Origin: Heterobilharzia americana
Lineage: Eukaryota > Platyhelminthes > Trematoda > Strigeidida > Schistosomatidae
Direction of reading: 5' to 3'
Length of the DNA stretch: 64,000 nt
Assembly (NCBI GenBank): GCA_944470555.2
Contig: OX104129.1
Location: 50,625,998-50,689,997 of the forward strand
The translations under genes and the position numbers were made by a program. The notes under the pieces are model-generated. The model saw only the letters and a list, made by a program, of their open reading frames with translations. It did no database searches and was not told where the DNA came from. This document shows, piece by piece, positions 9,771 through 24,110 of the stretch (its first letter is position 1; every line of letters starts with the position of its first letter).

Positions 9771-12700
9771 ATGCTACCACGAAATAAATATATCCCTTCA
9801 AACCATGAACTAAAATATCTAAGAATACTGCCTAAGCTATCTTTCTTCGACTGTTTCGTAGACCCACGTTTGACTAAAATTACCTGTAGACCAAATCAAA
9901 GGTAATTTTTAGGAAATAATCTGTTAACGTTGGTTTTTCTAGATGAAACAAATGACTAATTTGTCTTTTTTGTGTACAGATTTTCTGAAAACTAATTTGC
10001 ACACATATTCATTTGAAACTGAGTGCTTTAGTAGAAATTGTTTTCATCGCCGACACTTAGTCATTTTGTCACTTTTTGGAGGCGTAATTCTCTTCACTGT
10101 TATATTGTCAAACACGATGTGTAGGGGTTGAATTATTACTTGGGTTATTATTCAATTAGTTGTGTTCTTCTTATAAAGATACATTTTCTTTCAAGTTCTA
10201 GACTTCTCATATCAGAGTTCTGAATGAAAATCAATCCTTCCTTGAATGAAGACATTTCTGATTACGAGCCACAAATACTTAGTAATCAACACCACTTTTA
10301 GTCATTATTTTAACTTCTAAAAAAAATTAAGCCCATAAATTTGTCCTTATATATATACTGCTTTTCAATTCTGGAATTTCACCATCTATACATGTTACTT
10401 AGTGTAACTGCTTATAAAAATGAAGTTGAGAAGTTAATACTCACAGTAATTGTTAAGGACTCTGAATTTAGCTTCTATCGCTTTTGCCACTAAACATGAG
10501 AAGTCGACTACTACTACTACTACTCTAATTTCCAGTCTGTTGTTTAGAAATCATAATAATTGATATAATTATGATATCGAGTGTGATATGTAAACTAGCG
10601 GTCTATCTTGAAGCAGATGTAATCATATTACGCATTCAGATTCAGATTGAGTCCGCTTTTAACTCTGAAGCTAAAAGTGTACATCAAGCTATTATTCTAA
10701 ATTATTCCTCAACACAACTAATAATGAATTTCTCTGAAATGATAAATTCCTATGCCCATTCGAATAACCTACAATATATTTTCTTGTTCATAAATGATAA
10801 GTATGTCAAGTACTGTTTTACAGTCTAGCAGATATACCTATTTATGTGTAGATACATGTGTATTTACCAGGTTAATCCATGATTAATGGCTACTGTATAG
10901 GTGCTTGGTCTTAGACAAACATAACGTAGTAATCTTTAGAAAAGGAAGAATCAGTCCTCATTTGTTTAGTGTGCGGAAATAAAGAGTCAAATATTACGGT
11001 ATTAATTTTTATGGCTTCTTTTGCCAAACATGTTTTCGTTAAAGCTAATCTTTGCATGATTAATTGTAATTGAAGATTTCAAGTCTATTTTCTTGATTAG
11101 AATTATGTAAAAGGGGTTGTTATTTTCATAAAATGTTCAGATCTTTTTGATTAATTCATGAATATAAGGTGTGAAGTTCAATGAAATGTCCAGATTTTGT
11201 GTGCATAAACGATAGATTATTCTAAACCAAACTACAGATATTACAAAATATAATAATTTTCATAGTCGAATATTTAGGATGTTTGGTCGAATTCTGTCAT
11301 TAAACTCAGTTCATGCACAACAAATGTAATAAACTTAGTATGCAAATATGAGCAAGGAATAAAACTACAAGGTAATGAATATGTTCTTAGGTCTAAGCAT
11401 CTGACCCTAAAGTGATAAGACAATCGCAGCGAAATAATATTTTCCCCCTCAACTGACTAATTATTCTACCTGGACATTAATCCCTCATAGTAAAAAGTGA
11501 ATACGTCATGAACCTCCATAGGATATAATTAAGCTGGCGACAGGTTACTGAATCTAATTTTTGCCATCTGAGTTATTAGAATTAAGAAATGAGACACCAC
11601 TACACTTATGAGAAGCTCTCAGTGGTTAGTGTGACACTGAAATCTAGTTCACAGCTGCATTTTATAGCATGTGCAGTACAGAATCAGTTCGAAAATCCGT
11701 ACATAACCATTTCAAAACTCAGTCCAATCCACTTCCCGTACCGACTTTAATTTCTACTGCTGCATACAAAGTTTATCTGTCCAGCATTCCAATTAATAAA
11801 ACAATCCCATTTATGAATGCAATGCAGGTTAACAGGTTTGGATAATTCAGCTTGAAACTTGATATTCAAGTGACAACTCAAAATCTTTAAATTCACTGAA
11901 AAATTTCAGTATATACATAAAAGTAACGCAGTGCGGGTCATTGTTATTAAATATATTACAGAAAGTTTGAAAATACTGAGTTACTATGTTGTTAAAAATG
12001 TCACCATCTAACTAATGAGTGCACAATATATTGAATCCAGTTGCCAATGAAGATTAGCGTGTTCAAAAACATCCATTGATATTTTACACACATAAGTTAA
12101 TAAACTTGTTGGTGAACTGCAAGTACTGGAAATTTCACCCAACTGTAACCAACTAAGCAGGTAGCGAAGCTACTACATAACTAGTAACTGATCAAATTAT
12201 TTCAAGTATTAGAACTGTAAACCTCAGGAATACTCTTCGAGTGCATCGTGAGAACCTGTTTGACAACCAGTATGAAGAAATTAAACAAAACCACAAGAAT
12301 TTATAGGAACACTAGATTGGTAACGAAAAGAGATAACTCTTATGAACTAATTAATCTATGTAATCCAAATACTTGAGATGTAAGGCCATACGCAAATGAA
12401 GCTGAGTAACGCACATACGTAAAATCATATCAAGTGCTTTATGAAAGTTACAACGTGTTAGGGGGGAGAAAAAATTTCTAGAAGTGTCAAGGTGTGCCAC
12501 TGACCATTTTTATAACATTTTAGTCCTAACTTTACCTTTTAGTACTTGGTTCCGTTAAAGTTGGAGGATAACGTCATAGAAAGAAGGAAACTAAAGATAA
12601 TTTATTTAATTGAATTTCACCTACTGACCACTAACCGCCAAAAGATACTGCTCATCATAATAAAACATGACCTTAGGCTACAACAGATGTATATAACCTC

Positions 12701-14214
12701 CACATAAACTGGTTAACTTCATGTTTTGTAATCATTCTACAAGACGACCAACTTGTAATCTCTGTGAAACCAATAAAAACTTATGGTTTAGGTTAGTTTT
12801 CACTCATTTACTGCATTAGAAACGCAAGTTTAAAAAAAATAAGGAAGGTACAAGCTAAGATAAGGTGTGTAAAAACTGGTGACTGCCATTGGACAGTAAT
12901 GTTTGTTGCAAAAATGGCGATGAAAGACCTAGGATTTTTTGACCCCTAACTGTTTATAGAATGGCATTCAAATTGATGAAAATTGCCAAGCTATAATTTT
13001 ACATATATAAATAAGCAGACACACAATCCGATAAACAACTGTAATTCAGAATGAAAAAGTAAGTCTCTATGTGTACCACTCAGGTGAATTTATAGTTATA
13101 TCATCTGTTAAGATCCATCTTAATTTGATCATGTTTTCATAATAAGTATGTTGTGAGTGTACATAAATGAGGGGAAAATCAACAGTGGTAAGCACCAACC
13201 TGGTTTAGTTTTTATCACTATTCAGTAAACGAAATGAGCTCATAAATCCAAGATAAGCAAGATATACTTAAGGTGACTATGAGGCATAATTCGTTCAAGT
13301 ACTGTACAAGTGTTTATGAATAGATAGATAAGTTCGTTTATGTCACCAGTCATATAATGATGTTAATTTCTAGAACTGCATGCGCTGCATAAAGTTGAGG
13401 CTATGAAATGATGACAAAGCAGCTGCGATATCTTCTCTGAGCTAAGTGGCTTAATCTTTAAACTTTCATTGTCTTTCTAGACAATATCATCAGGACTATC
13501 TTAAATATGAAGTAAGACTTCATAATCGTAGGTATGCCATCTACCATATATCAGGTTAAAGGCAGAATTAACTCTAAAGAATGACAGATCATTTCAGTGC
13601 ATTCGTTTAACTCATCTTTCGTTTGCATTATCACGTTGCTCCTACTGGTTATTTCACCTTGCCCTTCATTTCTTTCCAAAATCTTTCGTCTATTCTTACA
13701 AGAACCACTTGAAGGATTGTGTACATTTAGTTTGGATGATGATGCTAATTAGTAATGGTTCCTATAGAACCTCATAAATATGGTTTCAATACACGCCGTA
13801 TTTATGTATCTCTAGTTATATGTTTAGTGGCAATTGCCATGCGAAAATATCAGCCAATATAAACAGTAAACTTACTTTATTAGTTACTGATTATATCACA
13901 TATTCCAATCGCTGGAATATAAAAGCTAGCCTTGTATTAATTGAGGACAAGTAGTTTCAGTCGCCGTTCTTTATATAGGCGAATGTGAGTTCAATAAAAA
14001 GAAAAGAGAGCGAAAATACGCTTCGAATATTAAGCTATAAAAAATGTTTCGTAAAGGCTCTGAAATCACTAAGGTAACAACATTATTAAACATGAACTAG
14101 CGAACCTAATTTTTACTAAAGCTTCAGAATCCAACTAAACCTATAAATGCGATGGATTTATCCAGAATTTGGCACTCCAGCGATACATTCGAAAAACGCT
14201 AGGCTTTCCACCAA
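9771..14214. other. Long non-coding interval
   Basis: About 4.4 kb of AT-rich sequence. Open frames are short and have no recognisable similarity (the longest, 10571-10828, has nothing recognisable). A short CTA-type microsatellite lies near 10508-10524. I see no tRNA-like element, terminal repeat or exon I could defend. Confidence 0.4.
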
Positions 14215-17212
14215 CCTCACCTAGCTAAACAGTTCACTAGAAGAATAACAGGTCCTAAGCCCGGATAAAGAAGTAGGGTTCGGCAATCGGTCGGCAACCC
14301 GACAATGGAAAACCAATCCAATCCTTAAACAAACTTCAAAGCACAAACAAAATCTGAAAAATTAAAACAAACTTATCCCTCACCTGAATCGAAAAGACAA
14401 TATGACACCGGTTGGTGAAAGCCTGTCTTCGGAAAGCCAATTGCCCGATACGTCTCCTCTCTCTCTCTCTCTCTCTCTCTCGCGATGAAAGCGAAAGTAA
14501 GCATGGGGACATGGAATGTCCACACAATGTTTGAAGTTGGCTGGCAAGGTTGTCCAGATTGCACAGAAGATGAGAAGTTATAGCATAGAAGTGCTGGGAA
14601 TCTGCGAGTAGTCTGCACACGGAATGGAAGTGGACTCTCCAAACTGTCAACTGGAGAGGACAGTCAATAATCTACTCCAATATTGTCACCCAGACGACAA
14701 CCACGAGCACACTGAGTTCTGGAGTGGCTTTCATGATGTCCCCTTGAGGAGCATCGTAGGCTCTCCCCCTCTCTCTCCCACTCTCTCCCTCTTCCTCATC
14801 CAGTGAGAACCAATCTCCTCCTGCAGGATCAGGATCATGACAGCGAGACGGATTCAACTCGAAAGGAAGGAAGGAAGGAAGGAAAGTCACAACCACAAAA
14901 TGTTATGCTGCACACATACAAATAATACAGATGAAGAGAAGGAGGAGGAATTGTACAGACAACTGCAATCAGTACCAGACAAGACTGCAGCCCAGTTGGC
15001 GACATCGAAATTCTAATGGTGGGTGGGGTGACGTGAATGCCAGCCAAACTGGAGGTAGGCAACACAGAAGGATAACACATCATGGATGGAGAGGCACTCA
15101 GTGAAATGATGAATGAGAATGGAGAACTGTTTGCAGACTTGTGCGCATCCAACGATTTGGTGATTGGAGGTAGTGTTTACAAACAGAACGATATTCACGA
15201 GGCGACATAGACTTCACTAGACACCAGACACACACTAAAACTCAGATCAACTTCATCTGAATGTGAAGAAAGTGGAGACGCAGCCGGCCTACTACACACA
15301 AGATCAGATAAAGAAGAGGAGCAGATGTAGGTGGTTCCAATCACTCACTATCTAGTGCAAGGAACTTACCTTCGAAATCAAGTTGATAGCCAGCCTACAC
15401 AGAAGTTGGTGATAGATCACAGTTCAAGTTGAACACTCAGAACCGAAACTGAAGTGCAGGAGGAAACTACAAACAACATCTTCACACCAGTCAGTCATCG
15501 GGACAAGATGGGAGAAATTGAGCAACACCTGTGAAGGGATGTGTGTGGATAAACACTGGAAGTCTTTGAAGTTGATGTGGAAATAAACCTGCATAACCGT
15601 GTTAGGAAGGAGGGAGAAGAGGCGAGACAAGGAATGGATATCAACGGATTTATGGAAGGTGATAGAGGTAGAGAGGGAGATGGTGATGGTGATGGTGAAG
15701 AGGAAGGAGAAGATGAAGCAATGCATTGTGGTGCAGTGCAGTGCAATGTGAGGATGAGCAACGCGAAGAGAAACTGAACACAACGTATGCATCATTTAGC
15801 TGGACAAATGAATGAAGAAGAGTGTTGTGAAAGACAACAGACACTTGTGCTGTACACTGGCAAGTGAAGGACAACAGGCTGCTGGTAGGAGAGACAGACA
15901 CTTGACAACATTATATCACATAACCAGGTTACTATCTGAGACGGAAGGGATCAATGCAGATGTAACCAATGAGAGATAGTAAAGGAGAGTTAGTTAACAC
16001 CAAAGAGGAGGAATAAAGTAAGCGATAGGCTGACCGCTTCACAAAACTTTCAAATCAACCACCACCACCACCTGCAACACGTTCAGAAATACCACCAGCG
16101 GCTCAGTCACAGAATTACCAGTGAGCACATGCAATCCGATAAAAGCTAAGGTGATGTGCTTAACACCACAAAGTTACTGAAACCCGATAAAATAGCAGGA
16201 CCAGATAAATTTCCTCCAGAAGCACTGAAAGCAGATCCTGAGGCAATGGTGGACATGATGATAACACTATTGCAGAAGGTTTGCAAGGAAGGAAGGGAGG
16301 AAGCGAAAATAACCCACCTATCGATTGGGAGAAAGTGTATCTTGTCAAGCTTTAAGGGAAGGGAGACCTTAGTCTTTGCAAGAACTGACGTGGAATCATG
16401 CTCGTGTCCACCCCAAGCGGAATATTATGCCTCATCATCCTGGAGAGACTCAAAGACGCGTTGGATTCAAATTTACAACCGGATCAGGCTGGCTGGCTGC
16501 GCATCATCATCGAACACAGCACAGAAAAGCAGTCAACTGGATCTCCACCTCAACTTCATCGACTTTAGAACAACCTTCGATAGCGTCAATAATCTGAAAA
16601 GAGTGTGGAGATCTACTTTACTGAACTGCTCTGCACTGCGCTGCGCTGCACAGCACTACACTGCACTGCACTGCACTCAGCATGAAATGTGAACAGGATG
16701 CGGATTTTCAACACTAATTCAGTCTACTCAGTCAGTACATCCATATGATGGTGCAGAGACTTGGCGCGTCACGGAAAGCATTTCCAACAAACTACAGACA
16801 TACATCATCAACAACTGCCGACTACGCTCACTCAATACTGAACATTGATGAGATGACCAGAATAATGAGAACAGGCAACAAGAAACTCTGGCTGACTGAC
16901 ACCGAACCAACGGTGAACGCATCACCCAACAAATATGCAGAAGAATGTGGAGATGGAGGTGTGAATGAATTGGATTAGATTGGGCATATACAGAGATGGC
17001 GACTGGTGACATCACGCGTCAGACCATACCGTCGAGTGGAATGTGATGGGGAAACGACGAGTTGGGCTTTGAGACGAGTGTGACATGGATGAGATCATGT
17101 GGGGACGAGATGAAAGGTTGTTTGGAGTTGTGGAGCTATGTTGAAATGACTGAGGGGAATGGAGTGGGTTGTTGGCGTGTTACTGTAGCCGTATGTTCCA
17201 CTAGGAACCCAA
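14215..17212 (+). mobile_element. RTE family A retrotransposon with internal RT deletion (copy A2)
   Basis: This copy keeps both ends: the 5' leader (from 14215, CCTCACC) and the 3' end GGAACCCAA (about 17205-17212). In order it has the leader, a CT microsatellite (14457-14481), endonuclease relic, linker with GGTGAT and TGCAG-type repeats (15650-15750), the start of the reverse transcriptase, then a junction near 16590-16596. There sequence just after FDSV jumps to the C-terminal region, so roughly 640 bp of polymerase, including the catalytic box, are missing relative to copy A4. Frameshifts and stops occur throughout. No clear target site duplication was found. Its 5' 1.3 kb and last 0.5 kb match copy A3 almost perfectly, while the middle resembles A1. 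Confidence 0.92.
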
Positions 17213-20200
17213 TTGAAAATAATATTTATAATAATGAAAATAACGATAAGTATTTTCATGTATTTTACTGGCTTATTTTCTGATTTATTAATGTGTCAAT
17301 ATGTAGCTAAATAACCTTACCATTTTTTTATCATCTTTTCTTATTTTCGATGTCTGTGTATAAAGAATCTTTTGCTCTAGTGTTGGTTATCAGCTGACAT
17401 ATATTTCTAATCATCATAATAAGTGTTAGCGAGGTTTCTCAAGTTATTCAAAAAAGTAGTGTTATGAGTCTCGTAGTTTACCTCATTTGCATTTTATGAA
17501 TAATATGTACCAGTGAGATGTGTAAAATTCCGATTGATAATCTGTTTTGCATAATTTATTTATTATTGGGAAAGGATGCTTTTCTTATTGAGGTGCGTAT
17601 TTTTCTTTTTCTTCCTATGCCATAAATGTTTTCGAAAGGCATATTAAAATCAAATAAATTGGTATTTTAAGTAGTTTTACTATGAATAACAAAAAATAAA
17701 TTTCTGCATCCCCGTTAAAAAATACTCTAAAGTTAAATGTTATATCTTTGTAAATTTGGGCAATCAAAGTGTAAATAAAAAAACTCATTTTTGTCATTTT
17801 CGTATTAAACGCTAATTAAATTCAGTTTACTAAATGTTACACTATATTTCTACTAAAAAATGGATTATGATGAGCATAGATAACCATTCATCTTTGACTG
17901 TCACTTTCTATTAATAACTCATTGATAGAACTCAGATAGTAAGGTTTTTTTAAGTGTATGATTCACAAATAAAATCCACCTACACTGTGTTCTTAGTGTT
18001 GCAAAGTTATTTTTAATCAGACGTTGCTTATGATATGTGTTAAGGTCTAATATTCTAATATTTTACTGAAGATTATCTGAGTGGTAGCTTTCGTTGACAT
18101 TTTCATGTATATGCATTTACCATCCAATTCCCCTAACACTAAATAAACAAACTTAAGGTGGAAGAAGTCAAATATTCAAAATTCGAAGACTAGAATTTTT
18201 ATTTAAAACGTATGGTGACTTATGACTACAAATTTGTAGCAGTACAAATTGATTATGTAAAATTTAGAATATTTTAAGGTATTCTGTTAGATGAAATAAC
18301 AATAGACTATGGTCTTTAATTTGGTTGTTGTAACAATACGTAACTTTATTGAACATTTTGTTCTTAGGCTTTTATTACTTATAAGATATCATTTTGACTG
18401 ATATCATGAAGCTTTGAGAATTCGGTTAACTGAAACAATGTTTATGAACTGACATTTGAAGTTTTACCTTGTAAAAGAAATACGTCAAAGCAGTTTCAAG
18501 ATAAAATTCGGTTAAACAGGTTGCATTAAAAAAGGTTAAAGATGAATGTACAAAACTATAAGCTTAACAAACTTCCAATTCTAGTCTTATTTAAAAAAAT
18601 AAAATCGCCTCAGCAACTATGGGTATGTCCATGCAATAAACCAAACCTTTTCTTTAAGGGCTATTGACGTTACCTATTGGCAGAGACCTTGGCTGATGGA
18701 CAGAAGTTGGAATCCCTGACTCATCTATTAGAAGCTTAATACCTTAATCAATGAGTCGTAGTTGTGTTATTTCATTAGCGCATTACGAAGATTAGAAACA
18801 GTATAACGCTTGTCTACCTATATATCATTCTAAGTAGAGGTGTATTTGCTTTTGCTTAGTACTCAATGTAATCATTTTTGAAATAAATTCTTTTATGCTA
18901 ACTCTAAAAATCATCGCAATCCAAGCACCTGACCCAAAGAATATTAATATGAGAATGGTAGAAATAACTTGAAACCAATATGTTGTGCAAACATTCGTTC
19001 TATTTTTTTCATTGCTTTTTACACTTCTTGTCACACCCAATATCTAATATACATGTCATTTATCACCAATTACAGAGAAAAATGAAAGATCTCTTGAAAC
19101 GCTTATTCTATAATCTACCTAAAAGCAAAACAACGAAAAAATCTTTAAGTCTTCAACTGTTACGATGATGTACAATGCCTTCTTTTAAGAATTAGTAATT
19201 TGGCTGTTTCTGTTAATCTCACATACATTCTTTCTTAAAAAGCTAGTTAAGTTTTTCATTTTTCATGGAAAGATTATGCTTCTTTTAGGAGCTTTCTTAC
19301 AATTTATGTCAACTAGATACACAAGAAAAACTAATACATATATATATATTTATACTATGCAAATATCTCGCAAGTATGCTTTACTTCCGATCAAATTTTA
19401 GCTTTGAGAAACAGTACTAGTATTGACAGACTCAAATTAGTTACCTGAATGGGATAGCTTTTCTGCTATTATTACTACCCTTGTAGATGTACAATAATAC
19501 TCATAACAGCGTTCATTTATTATTAGGTTGTTTTCTATTAGATAAGAATTGCTTTAGCCTATCGCTTTCTACATATCAGAAGTGGGCTTTCTACTCACCT
19601 TGATATATATCCAGTTAACTGCTTTTTTTGTCAGCAGTATTAACATTGGTCTTTATTTGCTTTACAGTAATCCGCTGAGTAATGCCTTCTGGCTTACCGA
19701 ATGATCTCAACTGAATCCTTTCCTCCAGTAACTTGATGGCACGATAAATATGGTATGAATAAGTCATTCGTCTCTAGCACACGCCAAAAACAAATTTGAT
19801 GTAAGCGGGTTTATTTTAGTGCCAAAGGTTTATTTACAAACAAAAATGTTCTACAAACTATTGGAATGATTAGTACTTGATTGAGAAATATTTAGAATAT
19901 ATACAAGGATTTGATTTAAAGGCCGTCTCGAATAAATATTCAGTCGTTATAAGAGACCATAGACATTCACAGTATATTTTCGCTAATTTTCTATTTTTTT
20001 AAATTTGATTTTCCAGGCAGAATAATAATTACCATACAAGATAGTGCTCTAGGTAATTGCCCAAGCATATGTTTTTATGTAAATAAATAGTTTTATAAGC
20101 AAACATATCGCTGGCAGATGAAGTGAAACAAGTTTACTACTGTAATCTTTACCGAAACATTTATATTTGAGAATCATTTAAAAGTACATATAAGAACCAG

Positions 20201-20889
20201 AAAATGTACTTTAGATATAGAATTTTATGAAAGCTCTTTGATTACAAAAAGAAAGTTAGTTCTGCCGTATGAAGTAACACGTAACACTTGCGACCGCACG
20301 ATGATTTGATTATTTAACTCTTAAAAACAAAGAAGACTGCAGTAATTTTTGATTACCATGTACTATGTTCCTTTATTTTGCAGGTTTTTGTTTACATATG
20401 TTGAAATAGTCATATCTGTGTGCAGAGTTTTTATTCTAGCATGTTTATTATGCAGTCATCGGTAATAAATATTACCTGTAAAAGCTTTTTTTATCTTTCC
20501 AGACTATTTCAGGTCTTGCAGTCAGGAACATACATACATGTACTTAGTTTGTATATGACGAAAATAAACAATAATTCTTCGGCCTAAATGCCTAAGGCTA
20601 ACTATGCATTTAATAATAATGAGAACTAAAGCCATGTGCAAGAAAACCGTTTACAGTTAGTACCAGCTGTTTTTCACAACGCAAAATATACTAAGACGTG
20701 AACAAGGAGCCTGACAGAAAGCACAGCAAGAGAAAACTTTTGACAGCTTATGTGAAAGTGAGGAGCCATGAAAACAGTCGTGTTATCTGAACAAACCGGT
20801 CTTAACTTGACTTAAGCAGCAGCAAAACAGATGTAGCCTGATGTCCTAGAATAGAATATCATTACTTTGTTCATCAACAAATAATCCGA
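17213..20889. other. Long non-coding interval
   Basis: About 3.7 kb, very AT-rich, with no open frame that looks coding and no recognised repeat. A small TA run is at about 19337-19350. Confidence 0.4.
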
Positions 20890-21035
20890 ATTGAAAATAA
20901 ACAGTCGCTAACAAAACTTCTAAGCGCAAAGAAAATACGGGAAATAAAAACAAAATTATCCCTCACCTGAATCGAAAAGACAATATGACACCGGTTGGTG
21001 AAAGCCTGTCTTCGGAAAGCCAATTGCCCGATACG

Positions 21036-21066
<31 letters not shown>

Positions 21067-24000
21067 GCGATGAAAGCGAAAGTAAGCATGGGGACATGGA
21101 ATGTCCACACAATGTTTGAAGTTGGCTGGCAAGGTTGTCCAGATTGCACAGAAGATGAGAAGTTATAGCATAGAAGTGCTGGGAATCTGCGAGTAGTCTG
21201 CACACGGAATGGAAGTGGACTCTCCAAACTGTCAACTGGAGAGGACAGTCAATAATCTACTCCAATATTGTCACCCAGACGACAACCACGAGCACACTGA
21301 GTTCTGGAGTGGCTTTCATGATGTCCCCTTGAGGAGCATCGTAGGCTCTCCCCCTCTCTCTCCCACTCTCTCCCTCTTCCTCATCCAGTGAGAACCAATC
21401 TCCTCCTGCAGGATCAGGATCATGACAGCGAGACGGATTCAACTCGAAAGGAAGGAAGGAAGGAAGGAAAGTCACAACCACAAAATGTTATGCTGCACAC
21501 ATACAAATAATACAGATGAAGAGAAGGAGGAGGAATTGTACAGACAACTGCAATCAGTACCAGACAAGACTGCAGCCCAGTTGGCGACATCGAAATTCTA
21601 ATGGTGGGTGGGGTGACGTGAATGCCAGCCAAACTGGAGGTAGGCAACACAGAAGGATAACACATCATGGATGGAGAGGCACTCAGTGAAATGATGAATG
21701 AGAATGGAGAACTGTTTGCAGACTTGTGCGCATCCAACGATTTGGTGATTGGAGGTAGTGTTTACAAACAGAACGATATTCACGAGGCGACATAGACTTC
21801 ACTAGACACCAGACACACACTAAAACTCAGATCAACTTCATCTGAATGTGAAGAAAGTGGAGACGCAGCCGGCCTACTACACACAAGATCAGATAAAGAA
21901 GAGGAGCAGATGTAGGTGGTTCCAATCACTCACTATCTAGTGCAAGGAACTTACCTTCGAAATCAAGTTGATAGCCAGCCTACACAGAAGTTGGTGATAG
22001 ACCACAGTTCAAGTTGAACACTCAGAACCGAAACTGAAGTGCAGGAGGAAACTACAAACAACATCTTCACACCAGTCAGTCATCGGGACAAGATGGGAGA
22101 AATTGAGCAACACCTGTGAAGGGATGTGTGTGGATAAACACTGGAAGTCTTTGAAGTTGATGTGGAAATAAACCTGCATAACCGTGTTAGGAAGGAGGGA
22201 GAAGAGGCGAGACAAGGAATGGATATCAACGGATTTATGGAAGGTGATAGAGGGTAGAGAGGGAGATGGTGATTTTGATGGTGAAGCAGAATATGAGCCA
22301 GTGCAAGGATGCACAACGAAAAGAAGAAGTGAGTACAACTTTTAAAACACTGCGGAATGAAGTGAAGAAGAGTATGTGGGATGACGAAAAACACTTCTGC
22401 TATACATTGGTAAGTGAAGGACAACAGGCTGCTGGTAGGAGAGAGAGACACCTGACAACATCATATCAAATAACCAGGTAACTATCAGAGAGGGAATAGA
22501 TCAACATGGATGAAACCAACGAAAAACAGTGAAGGAAAGCCAGTTACCAAAATGTAGAAATAAAGCAAATAATGGGCTGATCACTTCAGAAAGCTCTTGA
22601 ATCAACCATCATCACCACCTGTAACTCGTCGAGAAATACTAGCAGCAACGGCAGACCTACCAGTGAAGGCAGGCACTCCGACAATAAGCAGAAGTCCTGA
22701 ATGCCATAGAACTGCTGATGTCCGGGAATGCAGCAGGACAAGATGCAATTACGCCAGAAGCTCTGAAAACAGAAGCACAGGAAGTAGCAGACATGCTCAC
22801 CGGGACAGGCTGGCAGGCTGCCTTCAAGAAGAACAAATCGTGTGCAGATCGAATCGCAACGCTATGCATCCTCACTGAACAGAATATAGAACGGCAGTCA
22901 ATTCACTACCTCAACTCCATCCACTTTGAAAAGGCCTTCGACAGCGTCGACTGAGAAGTAATTTGGGGGCCAGCTGCTTCGAAACTACGGAGTACAACAA
23001 ATATTTATCAATCTCATTCAACAGCTATATGAAAACGCCACAATACAAGTGATCGACAATGGAAAGCTCAGCGACACTTTTAAAATGAAGAGAGGAAGGA
23101 GTAAGACAAGGCTTCCTACTATAATCGATGACCTTAATGATTGTGGTGAACCGGATCATGCAGCGAACCGTGAGGAGTGAGAAGATAGGCACACGCTGTT
23201 AGACCGATGAAAAGACCACATAAGAAGACTTGGATTTCGCCAATGACGATATATGTCTGATGTCTTGTAGCACAAACTAGAAGATCTGCAGACGAAAACT
23301 AACAAGTTGACAGAAGAGACAGCGAAAACAAGACTTCAAGTGAATTTAGAGAAGACGGAGGTGATAAAGATACCCAACGGGCAACAACATGAACAACAAG
23401 CAACAATCACCATTAACTGGAGAAACCTATACGAAGTAGCCTTTTTCACCTATCTGCCTAAGCAGCATCATTTCAACTACAGGTGACACAGGCGAGGATG
23501 TCAAGGCCAGGATCGGAAAAGCAAGACAGGCTTTCATTAATTTGAAATCAGTGTGGAGATCAACTGCACTCAGCCCGAAGAACAAGATGAGGATTTTCCA
23601 CACTAATTCAGTCTACTCAGTCAGTACATCCATATGATGGTGCAGAGACTTGGCGCGTCACGGAAAGCATTTCCAACAAACTACAGACATACATCATCAA
23701 CAACTGCCGACTACGCTCACTCAATACTGAACATTGATGAGATGACCAGAATAATGAGAACAGGCAACAAGAAACTCTGGCTGACTGACACCGAACCAAC
23801 GGTGAACGCATCACCCAACAAATATGCAGAAGAATGTGGAGATGGAGGTGGAGATGGATTGGGCATACACAGAGATGGTCGACTGGTGACATCATGCGTC
23901 AGACCATACCGTCGAGTGGAATGTGATGGGGAAACGACGAGTTGGGCTTTGAGACGAGTGTGACGTGGATGAGATCATGTTGGGAAGAGATGAAAGGTTG

Positions 24001-24110
24001 TTTGGAGTTGTGGAGCTATGTTGAAATGACTGAGGGGAATGGAGTGGGTTGTTGGCGTGTTACTGTAGCCATATGTTCTACTAGGAACCCAAGGGAACAA
24101 TAATAGTAGT
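20890..24110 (+). mobile_element. RTE family A retrotransposon with RT finger deletion (copy A3)
   Basis: Similarity to the family begins near 20890 within the 5' leader, so the first part of the leader is absent or unrecognisable. The copy ends at GGAACCCAAGGGAA (about 24085-24098) followed by an AAT/AGT-rich tail. The endonuclease region carries the same CT tract (21041-21066), pyrimidine insertion and stops as A1 and A2. In the reverse transcriptase about 65 codons are missing between ADMLT (about 22800) and the GW segment of QQAGW. Downstream are FEKAFDSVD (22926-22952) and the catalytic box FANDD (23236-23250). The 3' part (23600-23963) is nearly identical to copy A5. Not coding-competent. 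Confidence 0.92.

Noticed and set aside
18655..18715. Possible tRNA-like segment GGCAGAGACCTTGGCTGATGG
   Set aside because: B-box-like sequence (GTTGGAATCCC) lacks the invariant TTCGA and no cloverleaf could be drawn.
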